A stretch of DNA of 40,193 nt from an uncultured Faecalibacterium sp. (GCA_944385995.1 CALWZL010000016.1:1-40193), one strand, 5' to 3'. Counted from the first letter of the stretch, positions 7,939 through 16,060 are shown. The notes: generated from the sequence alone by a model not told the origin. Numbers and translations are program-made.

Positions 7939-9249
7939 TCATTCGGATGCAAGGGGGAACAAAAGGGTGATGGCGTACTGCCTGCCGTCGCGCTGGATGC
8001 GGGTTTCGGCGTGCATTTTCTCCATCATGGTCTGGATGCTGACAAGACCCACCTTGGTGCTCTCGGCGGAGTCGGTGTCGGACAAGATGGTGTTGGCAAA
8101 GGTCAGGCCCGCACCGTTCGCCTCCCGCACAAAGGTCACCGACACCGGATGGTCCGGGTCGGCGTATTTGAGGAGGTTGGAGGTGATGTTGTCCAGAATC
8201 CGCCGGATGTAGGGCTCGTAGACCGTCAGAGACAGGTCCTCGTCGCCCAGGTCGAGGGTACAGAAAAAGCCGTGCTGCTGAATCTGATCCACCAGTTCGG
8301 CCAGGGGCCCCTCGAAAATCTGGGAGAGCGGCGCCGGCGGGTCCAGGGTGACGGCGGTGTCCCGGGTGACCAGGGCATACTCGAAGAGATTGTCGGACAG
8401 GTGCTTGATCTGGCGGGCTTTCCGGTCGATTTTGGCCAGATAGTCCCTCAGCTGCCCCTCGTCCTGGTATTTGTGATACCGGACAATCTCGGTGTAGAGC
8501 AGCAGGGTGGTCAAGGGGGTGCGCAGGTCGTGGGACATCTGGGTGATGAGATTTTTGACCTTGGCGGAGGTTTCGGCCTCCTGCTGGTGCTGTTGGCGGA
8601 GGGTCAGCCGCATGGCATCCAGACAGGAGGCCAGGGTGGTCAGCTCATCGCTGCCCTGCACCGTGATGTTGTGGTCCAGATCGCCGCAGGCCATGGCCTG
8701 AATCTCATCGCTCAAAAGGCAGATGTACCGGACAATCCGGCGGCATCCCAGCAGAAAAACGGCCAGAAACAGCCCCAGACAGAGCACCAGGAGAATGCTG
8801 GAGCCCAACATCTCATAGGTGCGCATGGTGTTGGAGTAGAGGAGGGCTTCCAGATCGCCGTCCGAAAAATGGATGGTGGCGTAGGGCTGCCAGTCGTAGA
8901 AGGGGACCCGCTGATCCTGTTCGCCCTGGATTTCCCGCTTGGGGGCAAAGGAGCTGTAGACCAGCACATGATCCCGGTAGAGCTCCAGAAGGGTGAAGTT
9001 GTGTTTCTGGACCCATTCGGTGATCTGGTGGGCATCCCTGCTGGACAGATGTTCCTCGGTGACAAAGTCCTGAAATTCCTCCACCAGCCGGGTGGTCTCC
9101 TGCTGGATGAAGTCGGACTGATCGGCATAGGCGGTCAGGGTGAAGCGGAGCGCGCACCGCAGCACCGCAAACAGCAGCAGGCAGCCCAGACCGGCCACCA
9201 TCAAAAGCCGGATGAACTGGGAGGTGATTCCGTGACGCTGTTTATCCAT
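7939..9249 (-). CDS. Sensor histidine kinase, partner of the OmpR-type regulator
   Basis: The 436-residue membrane kinase has TM1 at about 13-35, an extracellular sensor of about 110 residues, TM2 at about 148-168, and a HAMP-like linker. The HisKA box MSHDLRTPL carries the phospho-acceptor His240, and the N box is LDNITSNLLKYAD (Asn354, Asn358). The usual DxGxG G1 box is not recognisable; the segment reads LTFANTILSD, then KVGLVSIQTMMEKM. Such reduced ATP lids occur in some Firmicutes kinases, but this may mean weak kinase and stronger phosphatase activity (inference). The start at 9249 overlaps the regulator stop by 8 bases and has GGAGAGGA upstream. It probably phosphorylates the regulator encoded just before it. 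Confidence 0.93.
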   Translation of the reverse strand: MDKQRHGITSQFIRLLMVAGLGCLLLFAVLRCALRFTLTAYADQSDFIQQETTRLVEEFQDFVTEEHLSSRDAHQITEWVQKHNFTLLELYRDHVLVYSSFAPKREIQGEQDQRVPFYDWQPYATIHFSDGDLEALLYSNTMRTYEMLGSSILLVLCLGLFLAVFLLGCRRIVRYICLLSDEIQAMACGDLDHNITVQGSDELTTLASCLDAMRLTLRQQHQQEAETSAKVKNLITQMSHDLRTPLTTLLLYTEIVRYHKYQDEGQLRDYLAKIDRKARQIKHLSDNLFEYALVTRDTAVTLDPPAPLSQIFEGPLAELVDQIQQHGFFCTLDLGDEDLSLTVYEPYIRRILDNITSNLLKYADPDHPVSVTFVREANGAGLTFANTILSDTDSAESTKVGLVSIQTMMEKMHAETRIQRDGRQYAITLLFPLASE

Positions 9250-9967
9250 GGTCGTCCTCTCCGCCGGCAAAACGGTAGCCCTTGCCCCAGACCGTGCAGA
9301 TGCGGCGGGGGGTCTGGGGGTCCCGCTCGATTTTGGTCCGCAGGTTTCGGATGTGGACCATGACGGTACCGTTGGACACATAATAATAGGGCTCGTTCCA
9401 GACCAGTTCATAGAGGGTCTGGACCGGGAAAATCCGGTGCGGATTCTGCATCAGGAGCCGGAGGATTTTGTATTCGGTCTCGGTGAGGTTGACTTCCTGG
9501 CCGTCCACCCAGACCCGGTTGCAGTCCAGCTCCAGTTCCACCCCGTGGGAGGAAATCCGCTTGACCTCAGGAACGGCCCCCGGCCGGGTTTTGCCCTGGT
9601 AGACGCAGTACCGGCGCAGCAGGGCCTTGACCCGGGCGCTCAGCTCGGCAAAGGAAAAGGGCTTGGCCAGATAGTCATCCCCGCCCGCCGTCAGTCCCAG
9701 CAGTTTGTCCGACTCCTGGGACTTGGCGGTCAGAAACAGGATGGGCACCGTGGAAATTTTCCGCAGTTCCTCGCAGACCCGCAGGCCCGACATCCCCGGC
9801 ATCATCACATCCAGAATCACCAGGTCCACCTCGGGAGAAAACCGCTTGAGAGCCTGGGTGCCGTTTTCGGCTTCCAGGATGCGGTACCCCTCGCCGGCCA
9901 GCAGAATCCGAACGCCGTCCCGGATCTCGGCGTCGTCCTCTGCAATCAAAATCGTTTGTTCTGCCAT
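9242..9967 (-). CDS. OmpR/PhoB-type response regulator
   Basis: The 241-residue protein has a receiver domain (acidic pair EDD at 10-12, phospho-acceptor Asp53 in VILDVMMPG, conserved Lys in YLAKPFSF). A linker and a winged-helix DNA-binding domain follow, with TETEYKILRLLMQNPHRIFPVQTLYELVW and GYRF near the end. It forms an operon with the histidine kinase (8-base overlap). GAGGAAGCG precedes the ATG. The direct repeat before this gene and before the efflux operon suggests that it activates both (inference from matching spacing). Confidence 0.95.
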   Translation of the reverse strand: MAEQTILIAEDDAEIRDGVRILLAGEGYRILEAENGTQALKRFSPEVDLVILDVMMPGMSGLRVCEELRKISTVPILFLTAKSQESDKLLGLTAGGDDYLAKPFSFAELSARVKALLRRYCVYQGKTRPGAVPEVKRISSHGVELELDCNRVWVDGQEVNLTETEYKILRLLMQNPHRIFPVQTLYELVWNEPYYYVSNGTVMVHIRNLRTKIERDPQTPRRICTVWGKGYRFAGGEDDHG

Positions 9968-10001
9968 CTTCTCGCTTCCTCTCTGGGTAATCCTGAATTT
10001 A

Positions 10002-10056
10002 AGTATAGCGGAGAGATCTTGTGATTTCCATGAAATTTTTCTTAGGAAATCTTAAA
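10002..10056 (-). promoter_or_regulatory. Promoter of the two-component system with OmpR-type direct repeat
   Basis: Reading the minus strand: TTTAAG (10056-10051), four bases, CCTAAG (10046-10041), 33 bases, TATACT (10007-10002). Spacing of boxes and -10 is identical to the efflux operon promoter, and no -35 consensus is present. Confidence 0.7.
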
Positions 10057-10087
10057 CAGAACCGCCGGACAAGGCCCGGCCCCAAAC

Positions 10088-10125
10088 AAAAACCGCCGCA
10101 TCGGGTTTGGACCCGGTGCAGCGGT
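10088..10125 (-). terminator. Terminator of the putP-like gene
   Basis: The inverted repeat 10092-10106 with 10111-10125 (ACCGC and CGCATCGGGT paired with their complements, minor mismatch) ends in five T on the minus strand, just beyond the stop at 10147. Confidence 0.8.
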
Positions 10126-10146
10126 TGCGGGAGGATAAAATGCAGT

Positions 10147-11661
10147 TTACCGGTTGTAGGACTCGAACTGTGCCACAATCTCCTGATCGGGAGCGGGGGT
10201 CAGCAGAGACACCACCACAATGGCCGCGCAGGCGCACAGGAAGGCGGGCAGCAGCTCATAAATGGCCCAGACACCGCCCATGGGCGCCACTAGGAACTTC
10301 CAGACAAAGACCATGACGCCGCCCACCAGCATGCCTGCCAGGGCGCCCCACTTGGTGGAGCGCTTCCAGAACAGGGCCAGCAGCATGGTGGGGCCGAAGG
10401 TGGCGCCGAAGCCGGCCCAGGCGAAGGAGACCACCCGGAACACCGAGCTGTTGGGGTCCCGTGCCAGGAAGGCGGCCACCAGGGAGATCAGTACCATGAC
10501 GCCCCGGGCCACAATCATACCCTTCTTGCCCTTCAGGTCCAGCTTGAGGAAGTCGCAGCCGATGTCCTGGGACACCGAGGAGGAAGCGGCCAGCAGCTGG
10601 GAATCGGCGGTGGACATGGTAGCCGCCAGAATGCCCGCCAGGATGACGCCGGCCAGCAGAGCAGGGATGACGCCGTACTGACTGATGAGCTGGGCGACGT
10701 TGACCACGATGGTCTCAGGGTCGGCCAGAGATTCCATCACGCCGGCATGGGTCATGCCATTGCCCACCACGCCGATCAGAATGGCTACCCCCATCGAGAT
10801 GACCACCCAGGAGGAAGCCACCCGGCGGGAGATGGTGAGCTTGCGCTCGTCCTCAATGGCCATAAACCGGAGCAGGATGTGGGGCATGCCGAAATAGCCC
10901 AGGCCCCAGGCCAGCAGAGAACAGATGGTCAGCAGGGTATAAGGATTGGAGCCGCCGGTGGCAGGGTCGTAGATGCGGGCCAGAGACAGATAACCGGCCA
11001 TCGACTGGGCGTTCTCCATCACAGCGGACATGCCGCCGGCCTGGGTGACGCCGAAGCCCAGCACCACCACCAGAGCGATGGTCATGATGATGGACTGAAT
11101 CAGGTCGGTGAAGGAGGCGGCCAGGAAGCCGCCCAAAACGGTATAGGCCACAATGACGCCGGCCGAAACCAGCATGGCGGCCAGATAGTTCACCCCGAAC
11201 AGGGTGGAGAACAGCTTGCCGCAGGCCGCAAAACCCGAGGCGGTGTAGGGGATGAAGAAGATGATGATGACCAGGGCGGCCAGCGCAGAGAGCAGATAGC
11301 TCTGATCGCCCCAGCGCTTGGAGAAGAACTGGGGCACTGTGATAGCTCCCAGCTTGTAGGAGTAGCGGCGGATTCGCCGGGCCACAATCAGCCAGTTCAG
11401 GTAAGTACCGATGGCCAGACCGATGGCGGTCCAGCTGGCTTCTGCCAGGCCGGTGAGGTAGGCCACGCCGGGCAGGCCCATCAGCAGCCAGGAGGACATA
11501 TCACTGGCCTCGGCGCTCATGGCGGTGACCAGGGGCCCCAGCTTCCGCCCGCCCAGGTAAAAGTCGTCGACCGAATTGTTTTTCTTGGAATAGACCACGC
11601 CCACCCAGAGCATTCCGCCCAGGTAGAGGACGATGGCCAGCAGGATCAATGCCTGTGCCAT
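10147..11661 (-). CDS. putP: Sodium/solute symporter, PutP (proline) type
   Basis: The 504-residue, strongly hydrophobic protein of the sodium:solute symporter family probably has about 13 membrane segments. PutP-like segments are visible: VDDFYLGGRKLGPLVTAMSAEASDMSSWLLMGLPG near the start (the SDMSSW stretch lines one Na+/substrate path), then GAITVPQFFSKRWGD, VAYTVLGGFLAASFTDLIQS, and ISQYGVIPALLAGVILAGILAATMSTADSQLL. Members import proline or a similar amino acid with Na+. Proline is the best guess, but the substrate is not proven. The start has AAAGGGG upstream. It is a single gene with its own promoter and terminator; the TetR gene upstream reads the same way. Confidence 0.92.
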   Translation of the reverse strand: MAQALILLAIVLYLGGMLWVGVVYSKKNNSVDDFYLGGRKLGPLVTAMSAEASDMSSWLLMGLPGVAYLTGLAEASWTAIGLAIGTYLNWLIVARRIRRYSYKLGAITVPQFFSKRWGDQSYLLSALAALVIIIFFIPYTASGFAACGKLFSTLFGVNYLAAMLVSAGVIVAYTVLGGFLAASFTDLIQSIIMTIALVVVLGFGVTQAGGMSAVMENAQSMAGYLSLARIYDPATGGSNPYTLLTICSLLAWGLGYFGMPHILLRFMAIEDERKLTISRRVASSWVVISMGVAILIGVVGNGMTHAGVMESLADPETIVVNVAQLISQYGVIPALLAGVILAGILAATMSTADSQLLAASSSVSQDIGCDFLKLDLKGKKGMIVARGVMVLISLVAAFLARDPNSSVFRVVSFAWAGFGATFGPTMLLALFWKRSTKWGALAGMLVGGVMVFVWKFLVAPMGGVWAIYELLPAFLCACAAIVVVSLLTPAPDQEIVAQFESYNR

Positions 11662-11727
11662 AGTGTTGAAACCCCTTTCTTTCCCACGCCCGCCGACAGA
11701 GCCCTCCTTGGGTTTTGCGTACCCGGC

Positions 11728-11751
11728 GGAACAATATGTTCCATTATAGCA
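11728..11751 (-). promoter_or_regulatory. putP promoter (extended -10) with adjoining palindrome
   Basis: On the minus strand TGCTATAAT (11751-11743) is an extended -10 box. A perfect 6-bp inverted repeat, GGAACA-ATA-TGTTCC (11728-11742), touches it on the downstream side at the expected transcription start, where a repressor would block initiation. The -35 region is poor. Confidence 0.6.
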
Positions 11752-11789
11752 CGGGAAAAAGGAGAAGAAAATGCAGAACGGTGTATAGA

Positions 11790-11811
11790 ATCTATTCCAT
11801 ATAAAATAGAT
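11790..11811. promoter_or_regulatory. Operator-like inverted repeat upstream of the putP promoter
   Basis: ATCTATT (11790-11796) and AATAGAT (11805-11811) form 7-bp arms around 8 bases, about 40 bases upstream of the putP -10 box, in AT-rich DNA. This position suits an activator or a second repressor site. The binding protein is unknown. Confidence 0.4.
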
Positions 11812-11890
11812 GAAATTTTCGATTTTTGATGAAAATACGATTGAAATAACCGTACGAATTTTATTTTTAAGATTTGTACATTTTACCGAA

Positions 11891-12481
11891 TTATTTTGTC
11901 TTGGCCCGGAAACTGCCGAAAAACAGGGGCATCATGGTCCGTCCGTACTGCTGCAAGGAGTAATCTCCCTCGGACAGACACCAATCATAAATCAGGGCCC
12001 GCTCGCACAGCGCATAGACCCGGACCATCTCGCTGACCGTCACATCGTCCCGCAGTTCGCCCCGCTGCTGGCCTTCCAGTACAATGCTCCGCAGCAGTTT
12101 GTAATAGATGCGGTTGTGGTCCAGCAGATGCTTGTCGCCCCGGGTGACCAGCTGGGAGGAATAGAGCCGGGCCAACAGGTCCAGGGAGATGGAGTTTTCG
12201 ATCATGGCGAACAGTTCCCGGTTGAGATACATCAGCTGGTCAAACCGGTCCATGTCCGGGTCGAGGGTGGAGGAGAGCTCCTCGTATTTCCGGTCAAACA
12301 GATAGGACAGGGAGGACAACAGGGCGTCCTTGCCCTCAAAATAGTGGTAAAAAGACCCCCGGGAAGTGCCGGACGCCGCGATGATCTCCTCCACGGTGGT
12401 GTCATCGTATCCCTGACGGTAAAACAGATCCCAGGCCGCCTCAATGATTTTTCCTTTGGTGTTGCTGCTTTTTCTGGCCAT
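11891..12481 (-). CDS. TetR family transcriptional regulator
   Basis: The 196-residue protein has the TetR DNA-binding domain at about residues 8-55 (KGKIIEAAWDLFYRQGYDDTTVEEIIAASGTSRGSFYHYFEGKDALL), followed by an all-helical ligand/dimer domain. The ligand is unknown. It lies between the putP-like gene (same strand, downstream) and the secreted GH16 gene (divergent), so either could be its target. Palindromes at 11728-11742 and 12658-12667 are possible operators. The ribosome-binding site is weak (AAAGG about 11 bases upstream), behind a GC-rich hairpin in the leader. Confidence 0.92.
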   Translation of the reverse strand: MARKSSNTKGKIIEAAWDLFYRQGYDDTTVEEIIAASGTSRGSFYHYFEGKDALLSSLSYLFDRKYEELSSTLDPDMDRFDQLMYLNRELFAMIENSISLDLLARLYSSQLVTRGDKHLLDHNRIYYKLLRSIVLEGQQRGELRDDVTVSEMVRVYALCERALIYDWCLSEGDYSLQQYGRTMMPLFFGSFRAKTK

Positions 12482-12498
12482 GCGCCGCCGCCTTTCCC

Positions 12499-12519
12499 GC
12501 CGCCCGGACCCGGGCGGCG
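12499..12519 (-). other. GC-rich hairpin in the leader of the TetR mRNA
   Basis: GCCGCCCG and CGGGCGGC form an 8-bp stem with a 4-5 base loop, between the promoter and the weak ribosome-binding site of the TetR gene. On the plus strand it is followed by TTTT, but no plus-strand gene ends here, so a leader structure is more likely than a terminator. Confidence 0.45.
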
Positions 12520-12544
12520 CTTTTGGTTGATGTGGTTGTCTTTT

Positions 12545-12573
12545 ATTCTAACGGACCGGCCGGCCCAAATCAA
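12545..12573 (-). promoter_or_regulatory. Promoter of the TetR gene
   Basis: On the minus strand TTGATT (12573-12568), a 17-base spacer, TAGAAT (12550-12545). The spacer contains the palindromic GCCGGCCGG stretch. Confidence 0.6.
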
Positions 12574-12644
12574 GCGCACCGCCCCGGTGCGGTTGAGCCG
12601 TCCCCGTCCGGCGGGGAGACGATGGACTGACTTCAGACAAAAAT

Positions 12645-12694
12645 CAGATAGATTTAGCAGATATCTGGTATAAAAACATCTGGCCGTTCAGATA
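12645..12694 (+). promoter_or_regulatory. Putative control region and -10 box of the GH16 operon
   Basis: CAGATA occurs at 12645, 12658 and 12689, and inverted (TATCTG) at 12662. The second and inverted copies form the perfect palindrome CAGATATCTG (12658-12667). An extended -10 box TGGTATAAA (12666-12674) overlaps the palindrome. No -35 box is seen. The repeats probably bind a regulator, with the neighbouring TetR or the locus AraC as candidates. Confidence 0.5.
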
Positions 12695-12781
12695 CAATAA
12701 AAACACAAAAATGAACAGAATTTAACGGCATCGTTGAAACTGTTCAGGCGAAAAAGTTCAAAAAGGAGGAATCACACAGTG

Positions 12782-15139
12782 ATGAAATCAAAAAGGCTGG
12801 CGGCAGCGCTGACGGCGGTTTCCCTGATGATGGGATTCTGCGGGATGGCCGGACCAGACGCAGCGCGGGAAACCGCCCAGGCGGAAATCCAGCAAAATTC
12901 TGCCCAGGCGCCTGCCCCGGGGAGTACACTGTCCTATGATGGCTATACCCTGCGGTGGGAGGATGACTTCAATGGTTCAGAGCTGAACCGGGACGACTGG
13001 AATGTCGAGCTGCATGAGCCGGGCTGGGTGAACAACGAGCTGCAGGCTTATGTGGATTCGCCCGAAAATATCTATGTGAAGGACGGCAGCCTGGTCCTGA
13101 AACCGGTGGAACAAAAGAACGCCGACGGGACGGTGTCCTATACGTCGGGCCGGGTGAATACACAGAACAAGCACGACTTCAAATATGGCATTTTTGAGGC
13201 GCGGGTCAAGGTGCCCGAGGGCCAGGGTTTTTTGCCGGCCTTCTGGATGATGCCCACCAACGAAAACCTGTACGGCCAGTGGCCCCGGTGCGGTGAGATT
13301 GACATCATGGAAGTGCTGGGCAACGACACCGACAAATCCTATGGCACCATCCATTACGGCAATCCCCACAGCGAGAGCCAGGGGAGCTGTCAGCTGGCGT
13401 CGGGAAGCTTTTCGGATTCCTACCACACCTTTGCGGTGGAGTGGCTGCCGGGCCAGATCAGCTGGTATGTGGACGGTCAGCTGATTCACACCGAAAACGA
13501 CTGGTACACGGCCACCGAAGGCCAGGGCGAGGTCACCTATCCCGCGCCGTTTGACCAGCCCTTCTACCTGATCCTGAATCTGGCGGTGGGCGGCAACTGG
13601 CCGGGCAATCCCGACGAAACAACCGACATCGCCAATTCTGCCCTCTATGTGGACTATGTCAAAGTCTACCAGAAGGACAGCTATGATGAGGACGTGGCAA
13701 AACCGGAAAAGACGGTGGTTTTGCGGGACCCGGACGCGGAAGGCAACTACATTGTCAACGGGGATTTTGCGGTACAGGAGAGCCTGTCGGATGATGAAGG
13801 CTGGATTTTCCTCACCACCCTGGGCGGCGAAGCGGAAGCTGCGATTGACGGCAATGCACTTTGCATCACCACTGCCAACCCGGGCACCGTGGATTACAGC
13901 GTCCAGCTGGTCCAGCCCAATCTTCCCCTGAAAGAGGGCGGCGTCTATCAGGTCAGCTTTGACGCTTCCGCCGCCGCGCCGCGCACCATGAAGGTGGATG
14001 TCTCCGCCCCGGACCGGTCTTATCAGCGGTATCTGGAGGACACGGTGGTCCAGCTGACCCCTGAAACCCAGACCTATACCTATACGTTTACCATGACGGC
14101 AGACGATGACGCCAATGGCCGTCTGGAATTCAATCTCGGTGCGGCTGGCTCGGATGCTTCGGTCTCGATTCGCAATGTCTCGGTGAAAAAGACCGGGCAG
14201 ATGGATCTGAGCAAGGAAGAAAAGACGGTTCTGGCCGACGGCAACTATGTGTACAACGGCGGCTTCCAGGAAGGTGAAGGCCGTCTCGGCTACTGGAACA
14301 CCTGGAAGCTGGGCGATTCCCAGATCCGCGTGACCAACGACAACAATGTCCGCCGTCTGGAAATTACGGCCGGCAAGTGGACATCTCCTTTGAACCCGGT
14401 TGTGGTTTACCAGAAAGATCTGGCCCTGACTGCCGGCGATTATGCGTTGAGCCTGGATGCAGAAGGCCCCGCTGGCACACACATTGCAGTTTGGGCTGCG
14501 GGCCGCCGCTTTGAGGCTGAGCTGAACGGCGCCGATACAGCCTATGACTACAAGCTGTCGTTGGAAAAGGAACCGATTTGCCGGGACATTGCCTTTGTCA
14601 TCAGCGAACCGGGCGTATACTACATCGACAACGTGCGGATGGAAGAGGACAGCCTCATCAAGAACGGCAGTTTCAATGCAGGCTTTGCAGGATATGAACT
14701 GTATGCCTATACCACATCCGATGTCAGTTATGTGGTGGACAGCCTCAACGAGGACTATGCTGCCGACATCACCATCCAGAACACCGGCGATGAGGCCTGG
14801 AAAATCCAGCTCAAGCAGAACAACATCGAGCTGGAGGAAGGGCAGTGGTATAAACTGTCCTTCAAGGCAAAATCTTCTTTGAACCGCCAGCTGATGTTCG
14901 CGATTCAGCGGGATGGCACAGTGGACAATGACTGGACCCCGTATTCCGGCGAAACGATGGTCCAGCTGGGTCAGGACTATCAGACTTATGAGGTCGTGTT
15001 CCAGATGTCGTACCCCACCGATCTGAAAGCGGTCCTCAGCATTTCGATGGGCGCGGTAGGCGGTGAGCAGATCAGCCAGCAGCACCGCATCTGCATCGAC
15101 GAAATCCGACTGGACAAGGTGGACGCTCCCACCGTCTGA
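12782..15139 (+). CDS. Secreted GH16 endo-beta-glucanase with three C-terminal binding-like modules
   Basis: The 785-residue protein has an N-terminal signal sequence, then a GH16 catalytic domain (about 50-300) with GEIDIMEVLG (Glu172, Asp174, Glu177). This ExDxxE form marks the laminarinase-like branch, which hydrolyses beta-1,3 or mixed beta-1,3/1,4 glucan. Three modules of about 140-160 residues follow (about 322-460, 475-620 and 625-785), each opening with a form of YIVNGDF and resembling CBM4/9-type beta-sandwiches. It has no cell-wall sorting motif, so it is released or held by its modules. AGGAGG (12764-12769) precedes both a GTG (12779) and the ATG chosen. It probably starts breakdown of glucan outside the cell and feeds the ABC importer in this locus. 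Confidence 0.92.
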   Translation: MKSKRLAAALTAVSLMMGFCGMAGPDAARETAQAEIQQNSAQAPAPGSTLSYDGYTLRWEDDFNGSELNRDDWNVELHEPGWVNNELQAYVDSPENIYVKDGSLVLKPVEQKNADGTVSYTSGRVNTQNKHDFKYGIFEARVKVPEGQGFLPAFWMMPTNENLYGQWPRCGEIDIMEVLGNDTDKSYGTIHYGNPHSESQGSCQLASGSFSDSYHTFAVEWLPGQISWYVDGQLIHTENDWYTATEGQGEVTYPAPFDQPFYLILNLAVGGNWPGNPDETTDIANSALYVDYVKVYQKDSYDEDVAKPEKTVVLRDPDAEGNYIVNGDFAVQESLSDDEGWIFLTTLGGEAEAAIDGNALCITTANPGTVDYSVQLVQPNLPLKEGGVYQVSFDASAAAPRTMKVDVSAPDRSYQRYLEDTVVQLTPETQTYTYTFTMTADDDANGRLEFNLGAAGSDASVSIRNVSVKKTGQMDLSKEEKTVLADGNYVYNGGFQEGEGRLGYWNTWKLGDSQIRVTNDNNVRRLEITAGKWTSPLNPVVVYQKDLALTAGDYALSLDAEGPAGTHIAVWAAGRRFEAELNGADTAYDYKLSLEKEPICRDIAFVISEPGVYYIDNVRMEEDSLIKNGSFNAGFAGYELYAYTTSDVSYVVDSLNEDYAADITIQNTGDEAWKIQLKQNNIELEEGQWYKLSFKAKSSLNRQLMFAIQRDGTVDNDWTPYSGETMVQLGQDYQTYEVVFQMSYPTDLKAVLSISMGAVGGEQISQQHRICIDEIRLDKVDAPTV

Positions 15140-15165
15140 GTCAAAAAGCAACCGATCCATTTCAA

Positions 15166-15202
15166 GGGACCCCAGCTGTTGGCCAACGGCTGGGGCCCTT
15201 TT
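15166..15202 (+). terminator. Hairpin terminator between the two GH16 genes
   Basis: CCCCAGC and GCTGGGG, extended by GTT/AAC inside and GGG/CCC outside, form a strong stem followed by TTTT. No new promoter is obvious before the second GH16 gene, so this may act as a partial terminator that lowers expression of the second gene. Confidence 0.7.
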
Positions 15203-15253
15203 GGGCCGGTATCTCCCGAACAAAAAACATCTCAAACAAGGAGGAACGATTCG

Positions 15254-16048
15254 ATGGAAATCAAAACCACAGCGCCGGCAGCAGAAGCACGCCTGTCCTA
15301 TCAAGGCTACACCCTGCAATGGGAGGATGACTTCGACGCCCCCGAGCTGAACCGGGCAGACTGGAATGTGGAGCTGCACCAGCCCGGCTGGGTGAATCAT
15401 GAGCTGCAAGCCTACATAGACGCTCCCGAGACCATTTATGTGAAAGATGGCAATCTCGTGCTCAAGCCGGTGGAAAAGAAAAACCAGGATGGGACGGTAT
15501 CTTATTTCTCGGGCCGGGTCAATACCCAGCACAAACACGACTTTCAGTATGGCATTTTTGAAGCCCGAATCAAGGTGCCGGAAGGCCGGGGATTCCTGCC
15601 GGCGTTCTGGATGATGCCCACCGAGGAGGAGCGGTACGGCCAGTGGCCCCGGTGCGGCGAGATTGATATCATGGAGGTGCTGGGCCATGATACCGCAAAG
15701 ACCTATGGAACCATCCATTACGGCAATCCCCACCGGCAGAGCCAGGGCAGCTTTGCCCTGCCGGAGGGCAGCTTTTCGGCCGAGTACCACAACTTCGCGG
15801 TGCAGTGGGAGCCGGGCCGGATCAACTGGTATCTGGACGGGGCGTTGTTCTTCACCGAAAGCCAGTGGTATTCGGTCACCGAGGGCCGGGGCCAGGTCCC
15901 CTATCCGGCCCCCTTTGACCAGCCCTTCTACATCATCCTGAATCTGGCGGTGGGCGGCGACTGGCCCGGCAGCCCCGACGAGACCACCGATATGGACCGG
16001 GCCGCCCTTTGGGTGGACTGGGTCAAAGTCTATCAGAAAGAAATCTAA
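15254..16048 (+). CDS. GH16 endo-beta-glucanase without signal peptide (probably cytosolic paralogue)
   Basis: The 264-residue protein is a bare GH16 domain with the same catalytic motif GEIDIMEVLG (Glu136, Asp138, Glu141). It aligns end to end with the catalytic domain of the upstream gene with most residues identical (for example PAPFDQPFY and ILNLAVGG in both), so the pair arose by duplication. AGGAGG lies 9 bases before the ATG, and the protein starts MEIKTTAPAA with no hydrophobic stretch. It is therefore expected to stay in the cytosol and cut imported oligosaccharides, unless it leaves by an unusual route. It has no binding modules. Confidence 0.9.
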   Translation: MEIKTTAPAAEARLSYQGYTLQWEDDFDAPELNRADWNVELHQPGWVNHELQAYIDAPETIYVKDGNLVLKPVEKKNQDGTVSYFSGRVNTQHKHDFQYGIFEARIKVPEGRGFLPAFWMMPTEEERYGQWPRCGEIDIMEVLGHDTAKTYGTIHYGNPHRQSQGSFALPEGSFSAEYHNFAVQWEPGRINWYLDGALFFTESQWYSVTEGRGQVPYPAPFDQPFYIILNLAVGGDWPGSPDETTDMDRAALWVDWVKVYQKEI

Positions 16049-16060
16049 CGCTTGCAAATT

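Noticed and set aside
12782-16048. GH16 tandem as an assembly artefact
   Set aside because: The copies differ at many positions, in length and in signal peptide and modules, so this is a true duplication.
12977-16057. Very long minus-strand open frame (1026 codons) opposite the two GH16 genes
   Set aside because: It mirrors the two GH16 copies, repeats itself because of the duplication, and has no ribosome-binding site or family motif. High GC makes long antisense frames common here.
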